57,563 bases of DNA from Methanobacterium sp. UBA410 (GTDB taxonomy: Archaea; Methanobacteriota; Methanobacteria; Methanobacteriales; Methanobacteriaceae): the NCBI GenBank assembly GCA_002498385.1, contig DAHH01000017.1:1-57563 (forward strand). Direction: 5' to 3'. The position numbers were made by a program, and so were the translations under genes. Below the pieces are notes generated by a model, which saw only the letters and a list, made by a program, of their open reading frames with translations, was not told the DNA's origin and did no database searches. Shown here piece by piece: positions 16,744 through 25,517 of this stretch; the stretch's first letter is position 1; each line of letters begins with the position of its first letter.

Positions 16744-17032
16744 GACATCCCTCTAAACTTCTAATAATCAAAGATTTGACTCGAAATCATTGTAAATCGA
16801 TATTTTAAATTTTACTTTAAGGTTCTAATTCTATTCTACTACAAACATTCTAATCTATTCTACTACACAATTAATTTCAGCATATTAATAGCATTTAATT
16901 AATTCTTTTTGATCTAATATTTATCTCGTTATGTTATAATTTATTTATGCAAACGATGTGGGTATGGATGTTTTTATGGAACTTAGTTAAGATGCATGGT
17001 TTAAGTAAATGAGCGTAGGGATGTAAAAAAAA

Positions 17033-17662
17033 ATGAAAAAACCGAGAATTACCAGAAAAAAGCACCTTGAAATGCTACTCCAACAAATTCCGCCCCATAA
17101 ATCTCCAAAGGTTCATCTGGAGCAGTACTCAACACCTGCAGGCATAGCTGCCGATATTTTGTGGAATGCATATTCCCTGGGAGATATAAAGGGTAAAAAA
17201 GTCGTTGACCTGGGCTGCGGCACTGGAATGTTTGCAATTGGAGCCGCTCTTCTCGGAGCAAGGGAAGTTGTTGGAGTTGACGTCGACCCAGATGCAGTGG
17301 CGATTGCAAGGACACAGGCATCCAGAATGGGCCTTGATAGTGTGAAGTTCACTTCAGGGGACGTTCAAAGTTTCAGTCAAAGTGCCAACACTGTGATTCA
17401 GAATCCTCCATTTGGAGCCCAGAAAGCCGGGATGAAAAATGCAGATAGGATCTTCATGAAAAAGGCGATGGAAACCGCGCCAGTTGTGTACTCCTTTCAT
17501 ATCATGGAAACGGAAGAATTTGTGGAGCAATTCTTCGGCTCATTCAATGGAAGAGTAACCTGCAAGTTTCATTACAGTTTCCCCATACCAAAAATCTACG
17601 ATTTTCATCAGAAAGAAAGGGTTAATGTTGATGTGGTGGTTTTAAGAGTTGAAAAAAGCTGA
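17033..17662 (+). CDS. METTL5-like SAM-dependent RNA methyltransferase
   Basis: 209 residues. A Rossmann methyltransferase with VVDLGCGTGMFAIGAALLGA (motif I, 59-65), a VGVDVDPDAV acidic loop and the N6-adenine catalytic motif NPPFG (124-128) in VIQNPPFGAQ. This set and length match the archaeal relatives of human METTL5, which methylates an adenine of small-subunit rRNA; rRNA as substrate here is inferred. The gene is divergent from pycA and lies upstream of the ribosomal superoperon. The start ATG 17033 follows AGGGATG weakly, across an A-rich run. Confidence 0.8.
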   Translation: MKKPRITRKKHLEMLLQQIPPHKSPKVHLEQYSTPAGIAADILWNAYSLGDIKGKKVVDLGCGTGMFAIGAALLGAREVVGVDVDPDAVAIARTQASRMGLDSVKFTSGDVQSFSQSANTVIQNPPFGAQKAGMKNADRIFMKKAMETAPVVYSFHIMETEEFVEQFFGSFNGRVTCKFHYSFPIPKIYDFHQKERVNVDVVVLRVEKS

Positions 17663-18163
17663 TATTTCACGATCTCTTAAAACTAATTGCTGGTTCAATT
17701 CAAAAATGAGGATATAAAGATATAAAAACTCCAGTGGATATCTCTTTAAATCAGGAACAATCAGTTTATAAAAATCAATAATCAAATCATCTAAAAATCA
17801 CTTTACATTACTTATTGGGTTATTTTATCATTAAAGTTTTATCAAATTATTAAGATTTTGAAGAATAATTTTGAAGAATAATTAAAGATTTTACGTTAAA
17901 AAAGTAAATACAGCTGTTTTTTTGTCCTCAAACTTTTTAAACCTGTAGATATATATACACCTTTCCCTTACAACCCCAAGTTTTAAACGGATATATTTAA
18001 ATATTAGATGGAGCAAATATTAGAATAATCTTCTTTGGGGATAAAAATACGGTTTTTATTCCTTTATACAAAATCAGGTCCATTTTCGTTATAAATGCTT
18101 TTTTTCGTCTTGAAATCTTTTAAGTATCAACGTTTATTATAGGATGAAAACAAATATTTAAAG
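17663..18163. other. Promoter region of the ribosomal superoperon
   Basis: A 501-bp AT-rich spacer. Several archaeal TATA-like boxes are visible (GATATATATAC near 17950, GATATATTTAAAT near 17992, TTATAAAT at 18089-18096). The last would give a leader of about 50 bases before ATG 18164. A 14-bp tandem duplication (TTTTGAAGAATAAT) lies near 17857-17884. Positions of transcription starts are inferred. Confidence 0.45.
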
Positions 18164-18991
18164 ATGGCACAAAAACATTTATCTATATTTATTCCTGGTT
18201 CAGTAATAGCTGAAACAAAAGATTTAAGAATAAGAACATACAAAATAGGCTTGATTGGAAGATCTGCAGCAATATTTAAGGCTGATAGAATCGTTATTTA
18301 CAGTGACGATTCTTCAAATGAAGAGGTAAAGTTTATTAGTGATGTCCTCACTTATATGAATACGCCTCAATACCTTAGAAAGAAGGTATTTCCCATCACA
18401 AAGGAGCTTCGAAACGTCGGCATTCTTCCGCCGCTTAGAACTCCCCATCACCCAACTGGAAAACCTGGTGAAGGTGATTATAGACAGGGATTGACATTAA
18501 AAAGGACAAGAAAAGGCACTGTGGTTGATATTGGTGCTGGAAGGCCTGCGCTTTGTAAAGAGAAGCTTAGTGTTAATAAAATACTGAGCTTTAAAGTGGA
18601 TAAGATTACAAAGGATAAGATAACCATAGTTCCTGATAAACCTGATTCTTATTGGGGTTACCAAACAATATCTACCCATAAAAATCTTTATCAAAGTATA
18701 AAATCTTTGGAACCAAAACCAGATCTGGTTATTGGAACATCAAGGTATGCAGTGCCCATCACTTCTGTTTTAGACGAAGTAAAAGATTGTTTAAAGGGCT
18801 CCAAACACACGGCTATTTTGTTTGGTGGTCCATATTCAGGCTTACATGATCTTATCTCAGACCAGCAGGAAAGAGGGATCGTAGATCTGGAAGTGAACAC
18901 CATCCCCTCACAGGGGACTAAGACAGTAAGGACTGAAGAAGCTATTACATCAACTTTATCTGTGTTTAACTTGCTCTCAAACGCAGAATAA
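18164..18991 (+). CDS. SPOUT-family RNA methyltransferase homologue (MTH1/COG2106)
   Basis: 275 residues with SPOUT/alpha-beta-knot features: LSIFIPGSVIAETKDLRIRTYKIGLIGRSAAIF, a central OB-like insertion (KGTVVDIGAGRPALCKEKL) and a C-terminal knot region TAILFGGPYSGLHDL. It corresponds to the gene immediately upstream of L3 in Methanothermobacter (MTH1), and the human homologue SPOUT1/CENP-32 is a predicted RNA uridine methyltransferase. A target in rRNA is suggested by position at the head of the ribosomal operon but is not shown. It is 45 bases from rpl3. Confidence 0.88.
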   Translation: MAQKHLSIFIPGSVIAETKDLRIRTYKIGLIGRSAAIFKADRIVIYSDDSSNEEVKFISDVLTYMNTPQYLRKKVFPITKELRNVGILPPLRTPHHPTGKPGEGDYRQGLTLKRTRKGTVVDIGAGRPALCKEKLSVNKILSFKVDKITKDKITIVPDKPDSYWGYQTISTHKNLYQSIKSLEPKPDLVIGTSRYAVPITSVLDEVKDCLKGSKHTAILFGGPYSGLHDLISDQQERGIVDLEVNTIPSQGTKTVRTEEAITSTLSVFNLLSNAE

Positions 18992-19036
18992 TCGGATATT
19001 TAAAAAAAATTATGTGTACTAAGGAGGTAAAATTAA

Positions 19037-20047
19037 ATGACTAGACATCACCAACCAAGAAAAGGATCAGTTGCATTTAGTCCTAGGAAAAGAGCAGCCA
19101 GGGAAACACCAAAAATAAGTGCTTGGCCAGAAACCGATGAAGCATGTATCTTGGGATTTCCAGGTTACAAGGTGGGAATGACCCACATCACAATGCTGGA
19201 TGCAAGAAAAAACTCACCAACAGAGGGAATGGAAATATCCACCCCTGTAACCATATTAGAGGCACCTTCAATTGTTGTTATGGGAATAAGAGCCTACAGG
19301 CAGGATACTCGCGGACTCAAAACCCTCTCAGACATCATAGCAAATGACCTTGATGAGGATCTCAAACGAAAAATAACCTTACCAAAAGAAAACGATTTAG
19401 AAGCAAAAATAAAAGAATTTAAGGACAAACTGGACGAAATAGTGGATATAAGGGTCTTGATCCACACAAAACCACGTCTTGCAAGTGTTCCAAAGAAAAA
19501 ACCAGAGATACTTGAATGTGGAGTCGGTGGAAAAACAGTTGCAGAAAAACTTGATTACGCTGTGAGTGTTCTTGGAAAGGAAATAAACCCATCAGATGTA
19601 TTTGATGAGGGAGAACACGCCGATGCTATAGCTGTTACTAAAGGTAAAGGATTTCAGGGACCTGTTAAACGATTCGGTGTCAGAATCCAGTACGGTAAAG
19701 CTGCAAGAAGCAGTAAAAAAAGGCACGTTGGTTCAATAGGACCATGGACACCTGCAAGGACCATGTGGACAGTTGCAATGGCAGGTCAGATGGGATACCA
19801 TAAAAGAACGGAGTTCAACAAGAAAATCCTTAAAATCGGCGGTGCAGATGAGGTCGATGCTGTAAACCCTGATGGAGGATTTGTTAAGTACGGTCTCGTG
19901 AAAAACAGTTACTTTATGGTTAAGGGATCCGTTCCAGGACCATCAAAAAGGATGATAATGCTCAGAAAAGCCATAAGACCACATGGAAAACAGAATGACG
20001 TTCCTCAAATATCATACATAAGTACAGCTTCAAAACAGGGAGTTTAA
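19037..20047 (+). CDS. rpl3: Ribosomal protein L3
   Basis: 336 residues, the usual archaeal/eukaryotic length. It begins RHHQPRKGSVAFSPRKRA and carries GFPGYKVGMTHI and KGKGFQGPVKRFGVR, signatures of uL3, which reaches the peptidyl-transferase centre of the large subunit. The ATG at 19037 follows AGGAGGT. First ribosomal protein gene of the S10/spc-like superoperon; rpl4 follows after 29 bases. Confidence 0.98.
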   Translation: MTRHHQPRKGSVAFSPRKRAARETPKISAWPETDEACILGFPGYKVGMTHITMLDARKNSPTEGMEISTPVTILEAPSIVVMGIRAYRQDTRGLKTLSDIIANDLDEDLKRKITLPKENDLEAKIKEFKDKLDEIVDIRVLIHTKPRLASVPKKKPEILECGVGGKTVAEKLDYAVSVLGKEINPSDVFDEGEHADAIAVTKGKGFQGPVKRFGVRIQYGKAARSSKKRHVGSIGPWTPARTMWTVAMAGQMGYHKRTEFNKKILKIGGADEVDAVNPDGGFVKYGLVKNSYFMVKGSVPGPSKRMIMLRKAIRPHGKQNDVPQISYISTASKQGV

Positions 20048-20076
20048 GTTTTATTATTTTACAAAGAGTGATTTAA

Positions 20077-20862
20077 ATGGAGAAGATCAAGGTTTACTCA
20101 TTGGAAGGCGAAGTCGTAGACGAAATTGAACTTCCTGAAATTTTCACGGAAGAATACAGACCTGACCTTATAAAAAGGGCAGTTATATCATCACAAACAG
20201 CCAGGATACAGCCATGGGGAACAAACCCAAGGGCAGGTATGAGGACAACTGCAAAGTCCTTCGGTTCAGGCCGTGGTGCAGCAATGGTTCCGCGTGTTAA
20301 AGGATCAAGGCATCCTGCAGCTTCAAAAGCAGCCAGAATACCACAGTCCATAGGCGGTAGAAGGGCCCACCCACCAAAAACAGAGAGGGTTCTTCATGAG
20401 AAGATAAACAGAAAAGAAAGAAGACTGGCCATACGATCTGCAGTTGCAGCTACAGCAAACAGGGACATTGTGGAGGCAAGAGGCCATATGATTGAGAACA
20501 TATCCCAAATACCATTTGTAGTTGATGATGAGCTTGCAACTGTTAAAAGAACCAAAGAAACCAGGGAAATATTTGAAAAACTTGGAATAATGGATGATAT
20601 CCTAAGGGCTAAAACTGGTCATAAGATAAGGGCTGGTAGAGGTAAAACCAGGGGAAGAAAGTATAAAAACCCAAAAGGACCACTTTTCGTTGTTGCAGAG
20701 GATAAAGGAATAAGCCTCGGCGCAAGAAACCATGCAGGCGTTGATGTTGTTGTTGTGGATAATTTGAATGCGGAACTTCTGGCTCCTGGAACCCACCCTG
20801 GAAGGCTCACAGTTTACACAAAATCAGCTGTTGAAAGGTTAGGAGAACTTTTCAAACAATAA
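20077..20862 (+). CDS. rpl4: Ribosomal protein L4 (L4/L1e)
   Basis: 261 residues of archaeal uL4. The long internal loop RAGMRTTAKSFGSGRGAAMVPRVKGSRHPAASKAARIPQSIGGRRAHPPK-type region lines the nascent-chain exit tunnel, and the C-terminal globular part contains DNLNAELLAPGTHPGRLTVYT. Start ATG 20077 follows AGAGTG weakly. It is between rpl3 and rpl23 as in all archaea. Confidence 0.98.
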   Translation: MEKIKVYSLEGEVVDEIELPEIFTEEYRPDLIKRAVISSQTARIQPWGTNPRAGMRTTAKSFGSGRGAAMVPRVKGSRHPAASKAARIPQSIGGRRAHPPKTERVLHEKINRKERRLAIRSAVAATANRDIVEARGHMIENISQIPFVVDDELATVKRTKETREIFEKLGIMDDILRAKTGHKIRAGRGKTRGRKYKNPKGPLFVVAEDKGISLGARNHAGVDVVVVDNLNAELLAPGTHPGRLTVYTKSAVERLGELFKQ

Positions 20863-20878
20863 AAGGGGTTGTGAAAGA

Positions 20879-21142
20879 ATGGATCCTTACGCAATTATAA
20901 TAAAACCACAGTTAACAGAAAAAAGTATGAACGCAATCGATCAAAATAATGAATTAACATTTGTTGTAAATAGGACCGCAAACAGGTCCCAGATAAAATC
21001 TGCATTTGAGGAACTTTTCGCTGTGAAGGTTGAAAGGGTTAACACTCAGATAAGATCTACCACCGGTGAGAAACTCGCTTACATAAAACTGAAAGCAGAG
21101 CACAGCGCAGAAGATATAGCAGTGAAAATGGGTGTATTCTAA
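20879..21142 (+). CDS. rpl23: Ribosomal protein L23
   Basis: 87 residues, a normal length for archaeal uL23: IIIKPQLTEKSMN at the N-terminus, LTFVVNRTANRSQIKSAFEELFAVKV in the core. L23 sits at the tunnel exit and is a docking site for SRP. ATG 20879 follows GGGGTTGTGA, 16 bases after rpl4. Confidence 0.97.
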   Translation: MDPYAIIIKPQLTEKSMNAIDQNNELTFVVNRTANRSQIKSAFEELFAVKVERVNTQIRSTTGEKLAYIKLKAEHSAEDIAVKMGVF

Positions 21143-21191
21143 AAACACTTCTGTATAACATTTACCAACCGTTGAGGATGGAGGAAATAAA

Positions 21192-21917
21192 ATGGGAAAA
21201 CGATTAATAATCCAGAGGAGAGGAAGAGGAACTCCTACTTACAAGAGTGCATCACACAGATTCCGGGGAAAAATAGCCTACAGATCCTACGATGACGCTG
21301 AGAAAGAGGGCACAATCAAGGGAAGGGTGGTTGATATTATACATGACCCTGGTAGAACAGCCCCAATTGCACTTGTTAAATTTGAAAATGATGAGAAAAG
21401 ACTTATTTTAGCACCTGAAGGAATAGCCTTAGATGATGAGGTTGAGTGCGGAATTTCTGCACCAATAAATCCTGGAAACTCACTGCCTCTTGGTGAAATT
21501 CCTGAAGGAACACCAGTATACAATCTTGAAAACAATCCTGGAGACGGCGGTAAACTCGTCAGATCTTCTGGAACTTACGCTTCTTTAATAACACACGATG
21601 TTGGTAAAGCTATTATAGAGTTACCTTCAGGTGAATTAAAGGCATTCAACCCCAGCTGCAGGGCGACTATAGGTGTTGTTGCAGGTGGAGGAAGAAAGGA
21701 CAAACCATTCCTTAAAGCAGGAAACAGGTACCACGCCTTCAAGACTAAAGGTAAAAAATCATTCAGTGTTAGAGGAGTGGCAATGAACGCTGTGGATCAC
21801 CCACATGGTGGTGGAAACAAACAGCATCCTGGTAAACCAACAACTGTTTCAAGAAATGCACCAACAGGAAGAAAAGTTGGTTCAATCTCCGCTAAAAGGA
21901 CAGGTAAAAGGAGATAA
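21192..21917 (+). CDS. rpl2: Ribosomal protein L2
   Basis: 241 residues of uL2. Characteristic segments: GKRLIIQRRGRGTPTYKSASHRF near the start, IIHDPGRTAPIALVKF, and the C-terminal MNAVDHPHGGGNKQHPGKP, which carries the conserved histidine that contacts 23S rRNA near the peptidyl-transferase centre. ATG 21192 follows GGATGGAGG. Confidence 0.98.
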   Translation: MGKRLIIQRRGRGTPTYKSASHRFRGKIAYRSYDDAEKEGTIKGRVVDIIHDPGRTAPIALVKFENDEKRLILAPEGIALDDEVECGISAPINPGNSLPLGEIPEGTPVYNLENNPGDGGKLVRSSGTYASLITHDVGKAIIELPSGELKAFNPSCRATIGVVAGGGRKDKPFLKAGNRYHAFKTKGKKSFSVRGVAMNAVDHPHGGGNKQHPGKPTTVSRNAPTGRKVGSISAKRTGKRR

Positions 21918-21985
21918 AATTTGAGGATTAAAGGGATTAAATCAAATATGGGAAAAAATTTAAAAAAGGATTAGGAGGAGACTAA

Positions 21986-22396
21986 TTGGCAAAAAAAGAA
22001 TTCAAGTATCGTGGTTACACTCTTGAAGAGCTACAGGACATGCCCATGGATAATGTAATAGAACTTTTACCATCCAGGGCAAGGAGATCCCTTAAAAGGG
22101 GATTCCTCCCAAGACAGAAAAAGGTCTTGGAAAGAATAAGAGCAGTTAAAAAAGAAGGCAATAAAGGTGGAAGGCCTCAAGTAATTAAAACTCACTGCAG
22201 GGACATGATAATCCTTCCTGAAATGGTTGGACTAACATTCGGAATCCACAATGGAAAAGAGTTTGTTGAAGTAACAATACAGCCGGAAATGATTGGATGT
22301 TACTTTGGAGAATTTGCAATCACCAGACAGAGGGTTCAGCACGGAGACCCAGGTATGGGTGCAACAAGATCATCCATGTTTGTGCCTCTTAAATAA
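21986..22396 (+). CDS. rps19: Ribosomal protein S19
   Basis: 136 residues starting with TTG (21986-21988) behind an excellent ribosome-binding site, TTAGGAGGAGA. uS19 motifs: the RGYTLEELQDMP N-terminus of archaeal S19, KTHCRDMIILPEMVGLTFGIHNGKEFVEV, and a C-terminal GATRSSMFVPLK. It forms part of the small-subunit head with S13. Confidence 0.97.
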   Translation: MAKKEFKYRGYTLEELQDMPMDNVIELLPSRARRSLKRGFLPRQKKVLERIRAVKKEGNKGGRPQVIKTHCRDMIILPEMVGLTFGIHNGKEFVEVTIQPEMIGCYFGEFAITRQRVQHGDPGMGATRSSMFVPLK

Positions 22397-22408
22397 GGAG
22401 AAATTACA

Positions 22409-22870
22409 ATGGCAAAAATTAAATACGCTTATCAAGACGAATACGACGGAAAAACAGCAAAAGCTGCAGGGAGAGCTCTTAAGATCTCCCCCAAACATTC
22501 TGTTGAGATCTGCAATGCAATAAGGGGAATGTATCTTGACGAAGCCAAAGAGTTCCTGGAAGATGTAATACAGATGAGACAGCCAGTACCATTCAGAAGG
22601 CACAACAAAAAAGTGGGACACAAGAGAAGTCTTAAAGGATGGCCAACAGGCCGATACCCTGTAAAGGCTTCAAAAAAAATATTTGAAGTTCTCATAAATG
22701 CAGAGGCAAATGCTGAGTACAAGGGACTTGACACTGAAAATCTTAAAATCGTCCACGCATCAAGTCACCGTGGCTATGTGATAAAAGGATGGACAGCAAG
22801 GGCATTTGGAAGGGCAAGCCCATTCAACACACCAACAACCCACGTACAGATAGTTCTAGGGGAGGCATAG
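22409..22870 (+). CDS. rpl22: Ribosomal protein L22
   Basis: 153 residues of archaeal uL22: KAAGRALKISPKHSVEICNAIRGMYLDEAKEFLEDV, the tunnel hairpin region with HNKKVGHKRSLKGWPTGRYP, and C-terminal SPFNTPTTHVQIVL. ATG 22409 follows AAGGAGAAA, 12 bases after rps19, and ends 4 bases before rps3. Confidence 0.97.
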   Translation: MAKIKYAYQDEYDGKTAKAAGRALKISPKHSVEICNAIRGMYLDEAKEFLEDVIQMRQPVPFRRHNKKVGHKRSLKGWPTGRYPVKASKKIFEVLINAEANAEYKGLDTENLKIVHASSHRGYVIKGWTARAFGRASPFNTPTTHVQIVLGEA

Positions 22871-22874
22871 ACGG

Positions 22875-23726
22875 ATGATTGAAAAAGATTTTGTAACAGA
22901 AGGTCTTAAAAGAACAAAAATAAATGAATACCTGGAAAAACAACTTGAAAGAGCAGGATACGGTGGAATGGAAATCCAGGTAACTCCACTCGGTACAATG
23001 ATTGTAGTCTATGCTGAAAGGCCAGGAATGGTCATAGGAAGAGGTGGAAAAACTGTCAGAGCCATAACCCAGAACCTCAAAACTGATTTTGGTCTTGAAA
23101 ACCCACAAGTGGAAGTTAAAGAGGTCGAGGTTCCAGAGTTAAACCCGAAGATAATGGCTCACAAAATATCCAACATGCTCCAGAGGGGAATGAACTTCAG
23201 GAGAGTTGCATACACCACAATCCGCAGGATAATGGGTGCAGGAGCACAGGGTGTTGAAGTTACCATATCCGGTAAGATCAGGGGTTCAAGGTCGGCTTGT
23301 TCCAAATTCACAGATGGATACATCAAAAAATGTGGAGAACCAGCAGAAAAATATGTTAGAAAAGGATTTGCAACAGTGCAACTCAAACCAGGTGTGCTCG
23401 GAATTTACGTCAGGATCATGCCGCCTAACATAGTTTTACCGGACAAAATAGAAGTTTTAGAGATTGAAGTTGAGGAACCTGTAGAGAAAAACGTTGAGGC
23501 ACCTGCTGTTGAGACTGAAGAAGTTTCAAAACCAGAGGATATCCTTGAAGAGATCACAGAGGAAGCACCAGAAGATGCAGCAGAAGTTCCTGAAGAACCT
23601 GTAGAATCTGAGGTTCCTGAAGAGCCTGCAAAATCTGAAGAGCCTGAAAATAAGGAAGCAAGTTCTGAGGATGTTGAATCGGGATCTGAAGATAAAACAG
23701 AAGAAAAAGTGGAGAAATCCGAATAA
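22875..23726 (+). CDS. rps3: Ribosomal protein S3 with long acidic C-terminal tail
   Basis: 283 residues. The KH domain (VVYAERPGMVIGRGGKTVRAITQNL, GxxG loop) and the C-terminal S3 domain (MLQRGMNFRRVAYTTIRRIMGAGAQGVEVTISGKIRGSR) end by about residue 200. The last 85 residues are a low-complexity acidic tail rich in Glu, Pro, Ser and Val (EEPV/PEEP-type repeats), with no lysine-rich counterpart. It is probably disordered; archaeal S3 proteins vary here. ATG 22875 lies 4 bases after rpl22. Confidence 0.97.
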   Translation: MIEKDFVTEGLKRTKINEYLEKQLERAGYGGMEIQVTPLGTMIVVYAERPGMVIGRGGKTVRAITQNLKTDFGLENPQVEVKEVEVPELNPKIMAHKISNMLQRGMNFRRVAYTTIRRIMGAGAQGVEVTISGKIRGSRSACSKFTDGYIKKCGEPAEKYVRKGFATVQLKPGVLGIYVRIMPPNIVLPDKIEVLEIEVEEPVEKNVEAPAVETEEVSKPEDILEEITEEAPEDAAEVPEEPVESEVPEEPAKSEEPENKEASSEDVESGSEDKTEEKVEKSE

Positions 23727-23775
23727 GCTTTAATCTGAGGATAGATTATCATAAATTATAAAAGGATGTAGAGAA

Positions 23776-23982
23776 ATGGTAATAATAAGAAGCAAGGAAA
23801 TTCGGGTAATGTCAACGGGAGATATCCAGGCTAAACTGGATGAACTCAAAGCAGAATATGCGAAGAATATCTCAAAAAGTGCCGCAGCTGGAATTTATGA
23901 AAACCCAGGGAAAATTAAGGAACTTAAGAGAACAATCGCACGTGTCCTTACCATAATGAATGAAAAAAACCAGGAGAACTAA
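23776..23982 (+). CDS. rpl29: Ribosomal protein L29
   Basis: 68 residues, two-helix uL29: IRVMSTGDIQAKLDELKAEYAK, then NPGKIKELKRTIARVLTIMNEK. ATG 23776 is 7 bases after GGATGTAGAG; a later ATG in the frame is internal to the family pattern. It binds near the tunnel exit with L23. The next gene starts 5 bases downstream. Confidence 0.95.
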   Translation: MVIIRSKEIRVMSTGDIQAKLDELKAEYAKNISKSAAAGIYENPGKIKELKRTIARVLTIMNEKNQEN

Positions 23983-23987
23983 AGTAG

Positions 23988-24329
23988 ATGAAAATATGTG
24001 AGATTTGCGGTCTTCCAGAAGAACTTTGTGTCTGTGAAGAAATAGCCAGAGAAGTTCAGAAGGTTAAGGTCTATACAGTAAGAAGAAGATTCGGAAAACT
24101 TATGACGATTGTCGAGGGGATAGATGAACACGACATCGATGTAAGGGAATTAACAAAGGAACTTAAGGCCAAATGTGCCTGTGGAGGAACAGCGAAGAAG
24201 GGTCAAATAGAACTTCAAGGTGACCACAAACGGAAAGTTAAAGAAGTTCTCGCGAAAATGGGCTTTTCTTCAGACACAATTGAAATAAAAGAGAGAAACG
24301 AAAGACGTGGAAGAAAAAGACGACATTAA
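23988..24329 (+). CDS. Translation initiation factor aIF1 (SUI1 family)
   Basis: 113 residues. Residues 25-100 are the SUI1/eIF1 domain (KVKVYTVRRRFGKLMTIVEGID, LKAKCACGGTAKKGQIELQGDHKRKVKEVLAKMGF), which monitors start-codon selection on the small subunit. The N-terminus carries CEICGLPEELCVC (C4, C7, C13, C15), a compact possible zinc knuckle found in a subset of archaeal aIF1. The tail is strongly basic. It lies between L29 and the RNase P protein. A hairpin and T run immediately follow. Confidence 0.93.
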   Translation: MKICEICGLPEELCVCEEIAREVQKVKVYTVRRRFGKLMTIVEGIDEHDIDVRELTKELKAKCACGGTAKKGQIELQGDHKRKVKEVLAKMGFSSDTIEIKERNERRGRKRRH

Positions 24330-24367
24330 CAGTTTTCAACTGTTCAACTGTCTGATTTTTTTCTCTC
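24328..24367 (+). terminator. Hairpin plus T run after aIF1
   Basis: AACAGTT-TTC-AACTGTT (24328-24344) starts inside the aIF1 stop codon, is followed by CAACTG and then a run of seven T (near 24355-24362). It could act as a partial terminator or attenuator inside the operon before the RNase P gene. Confidence 0.45.
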
Positions 24368-24380
24368 GATATGGGAAATC

Positions 24381-24662
24381 ATGATCACTCCACAAAACAT
24401 ATTCAGGCATGAACTTATCGGCCTTCAGGTTAAGGTTCATAAAAGCTCACATAATGGATTTGTAGGGATACAGGGAAAGGTTGTAGACGAGACAAAAAAC
24501 ACCATAACCGTTGATGTTGATGGGGCCGAAAAGGTGGTTCCCAAGGATGTTTCAACCTTCCATTTTAAACTGCCTGACGGTGAAATTGTGGAGATAGACG
24601 GCCGCATAATTGTTTCTCGCCCTGAAGATAGAATAAAGAAAAAATTCAGAAAGTACTGGTAA
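24381..24662 (+). CDS. rnp1: Ribonuclease P protein component 1 (Rpp29/Pop4)
   Basis: 93 residues of the archaeal Rpp29 family: FRHELIGLQVKVHKSSHNGFVGIQGKVVDETKNTITVDVDG, an SH3-like barrel, and KVVPKDVSTFHFKLPDGEIVEIDG. It pairs with Rpp21 to support RNase P RNA in maturing tRNA 5' ends. Its place between aIF1 and S17 is the standard archaeal order. ATG 24381 has only a weak upstream GGGAAATC. Confidence 0.95.
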   Translation: MITPQNIFRHELIGLQVKVHKSSHNGFVGIQGKVVDETKNTITVDVDGAEKVVPKDVSTFHFKLPDGEIVEIDGRIIVSRPEDRIKKKFRKYW

Positions 24663-24766
24663 GGACAATGGAAAGTTAACCAGGGTTAACTTCCACAAAC
24701 TTATAAAATATTAATGTAAATAAACAGCATCATATAACCGAATAAAAGGACGTATTAGGTGATAAT

Positions 24767-25087
24767 ATGGTTGGTATCGACGTTAAAGAACCAAAAACAA
24801 CATGCGATGATCCAAACTGTCCGTTTCACGGAACCCTCCCGGTAAGGGGTCAAATATTAGAGGGAATCGTCACAAGCACAAAGGTAGAACGGACCATCAC
24901 AGTGGAAAGAAGTTTTTATAAATTTATCAGAAAATATGAGAGATACGAAAAAAGGAAATCAAAGATAACAGCACACAAACCAGACTGCATCAACGTCAAA
25001 GTTGGTGACGCCGTTAAAATTGCAGAATGCAGGCGCCTCAGCAAGACAAAACATTTCGTTGTTGTGGAAGTGAAAGGAGAGAACTAA
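24767..25087 (+). CDS. rps17: Ribosomal protein S17
   Basis: 106 residues of archaeal uS17: N-terminal CDDPNCPFHGTLPVRGQILEGIV, central ERSFYKFIRKYERYEKRKSKITAHKPDCINVKVGDAVKIAECRRLSKTKHFVVVE. It binds 16S rRNA early in assembly. ATG 24767 follows AGGTGATAAT. It ends exactly where rpl14 starts. Confidence 0.97.
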   Translation: MVGIDVKEPKTTCDDPNCPFHGTLPVRGQILEGIVTSTKVERTITVERSFYKFIRKYERYEKRKSKITAHKPDCINVKVGDAVKIAECRRLSKTKHFVVVEVKGEN

Positions 25088-25486
25088 ATGAAGGCTATTC
25101 CATCTAATGTTACAAAAGCACTGCCAATAGGTGCAAGACTTCAGTGCGTGGACAACACAGGTGCAAGAGAAATCGAAATCATATCTGTCAAAGGATACAA
25201 AGGTGTCAGGAGACGACTTGCATCTGCAGGTGTCGGTGACATGGTTGTGATCTCAGTTAAAAAGGGTACAGTTGATATGAGAAGAGAGGTTACAACAGCC
25301 GTTGTGGTACGCCAGAAAAAAGAATTTAGAAGGGCAGACGGTTTAAGGGTTAAATTTGAGGACAATGCAGCTGTAATAATAACACCTGAGGGTGTGTTAA
25401 AAGGTTCTGAAATAAGGGGACCTGTTGCAAAGGAAGCAGCTGACAGATGGCCTGCAATAGGAAGCGCTGCCAGCATAATAATCTAA
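25088..25486 (+). CDS. rpl14: Ribosomal protein L14
   Basis: 132 residues of uL14: LPIGARLQCVDNTGAREIEIISVKGYKG and GVGDMVVISVKKGTVDMRREVTTAVVVRQKKEFRRADG. The start ATG abuts the S17 stop, behind GAAAGGAGAG, implying coupled translation. L14 contributes to intersubunit bridges. Confidence 0.98.
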   Translation: MKAIPSNVTKALPIGARLQCVDNTGAREIEIISVKGYKGVRRRLASAGVGDMVVISVKKGTVDMRREVTTAVVVRQKKEFRRADGLRVKFEDNAAVIITPEGVLKGSEIRGPVAKEAADRWPAIGSAASIII

Positions 25487-25517
25487 ACGGGACATTGAAT
25501 ATTTAAATGGTGATAAC

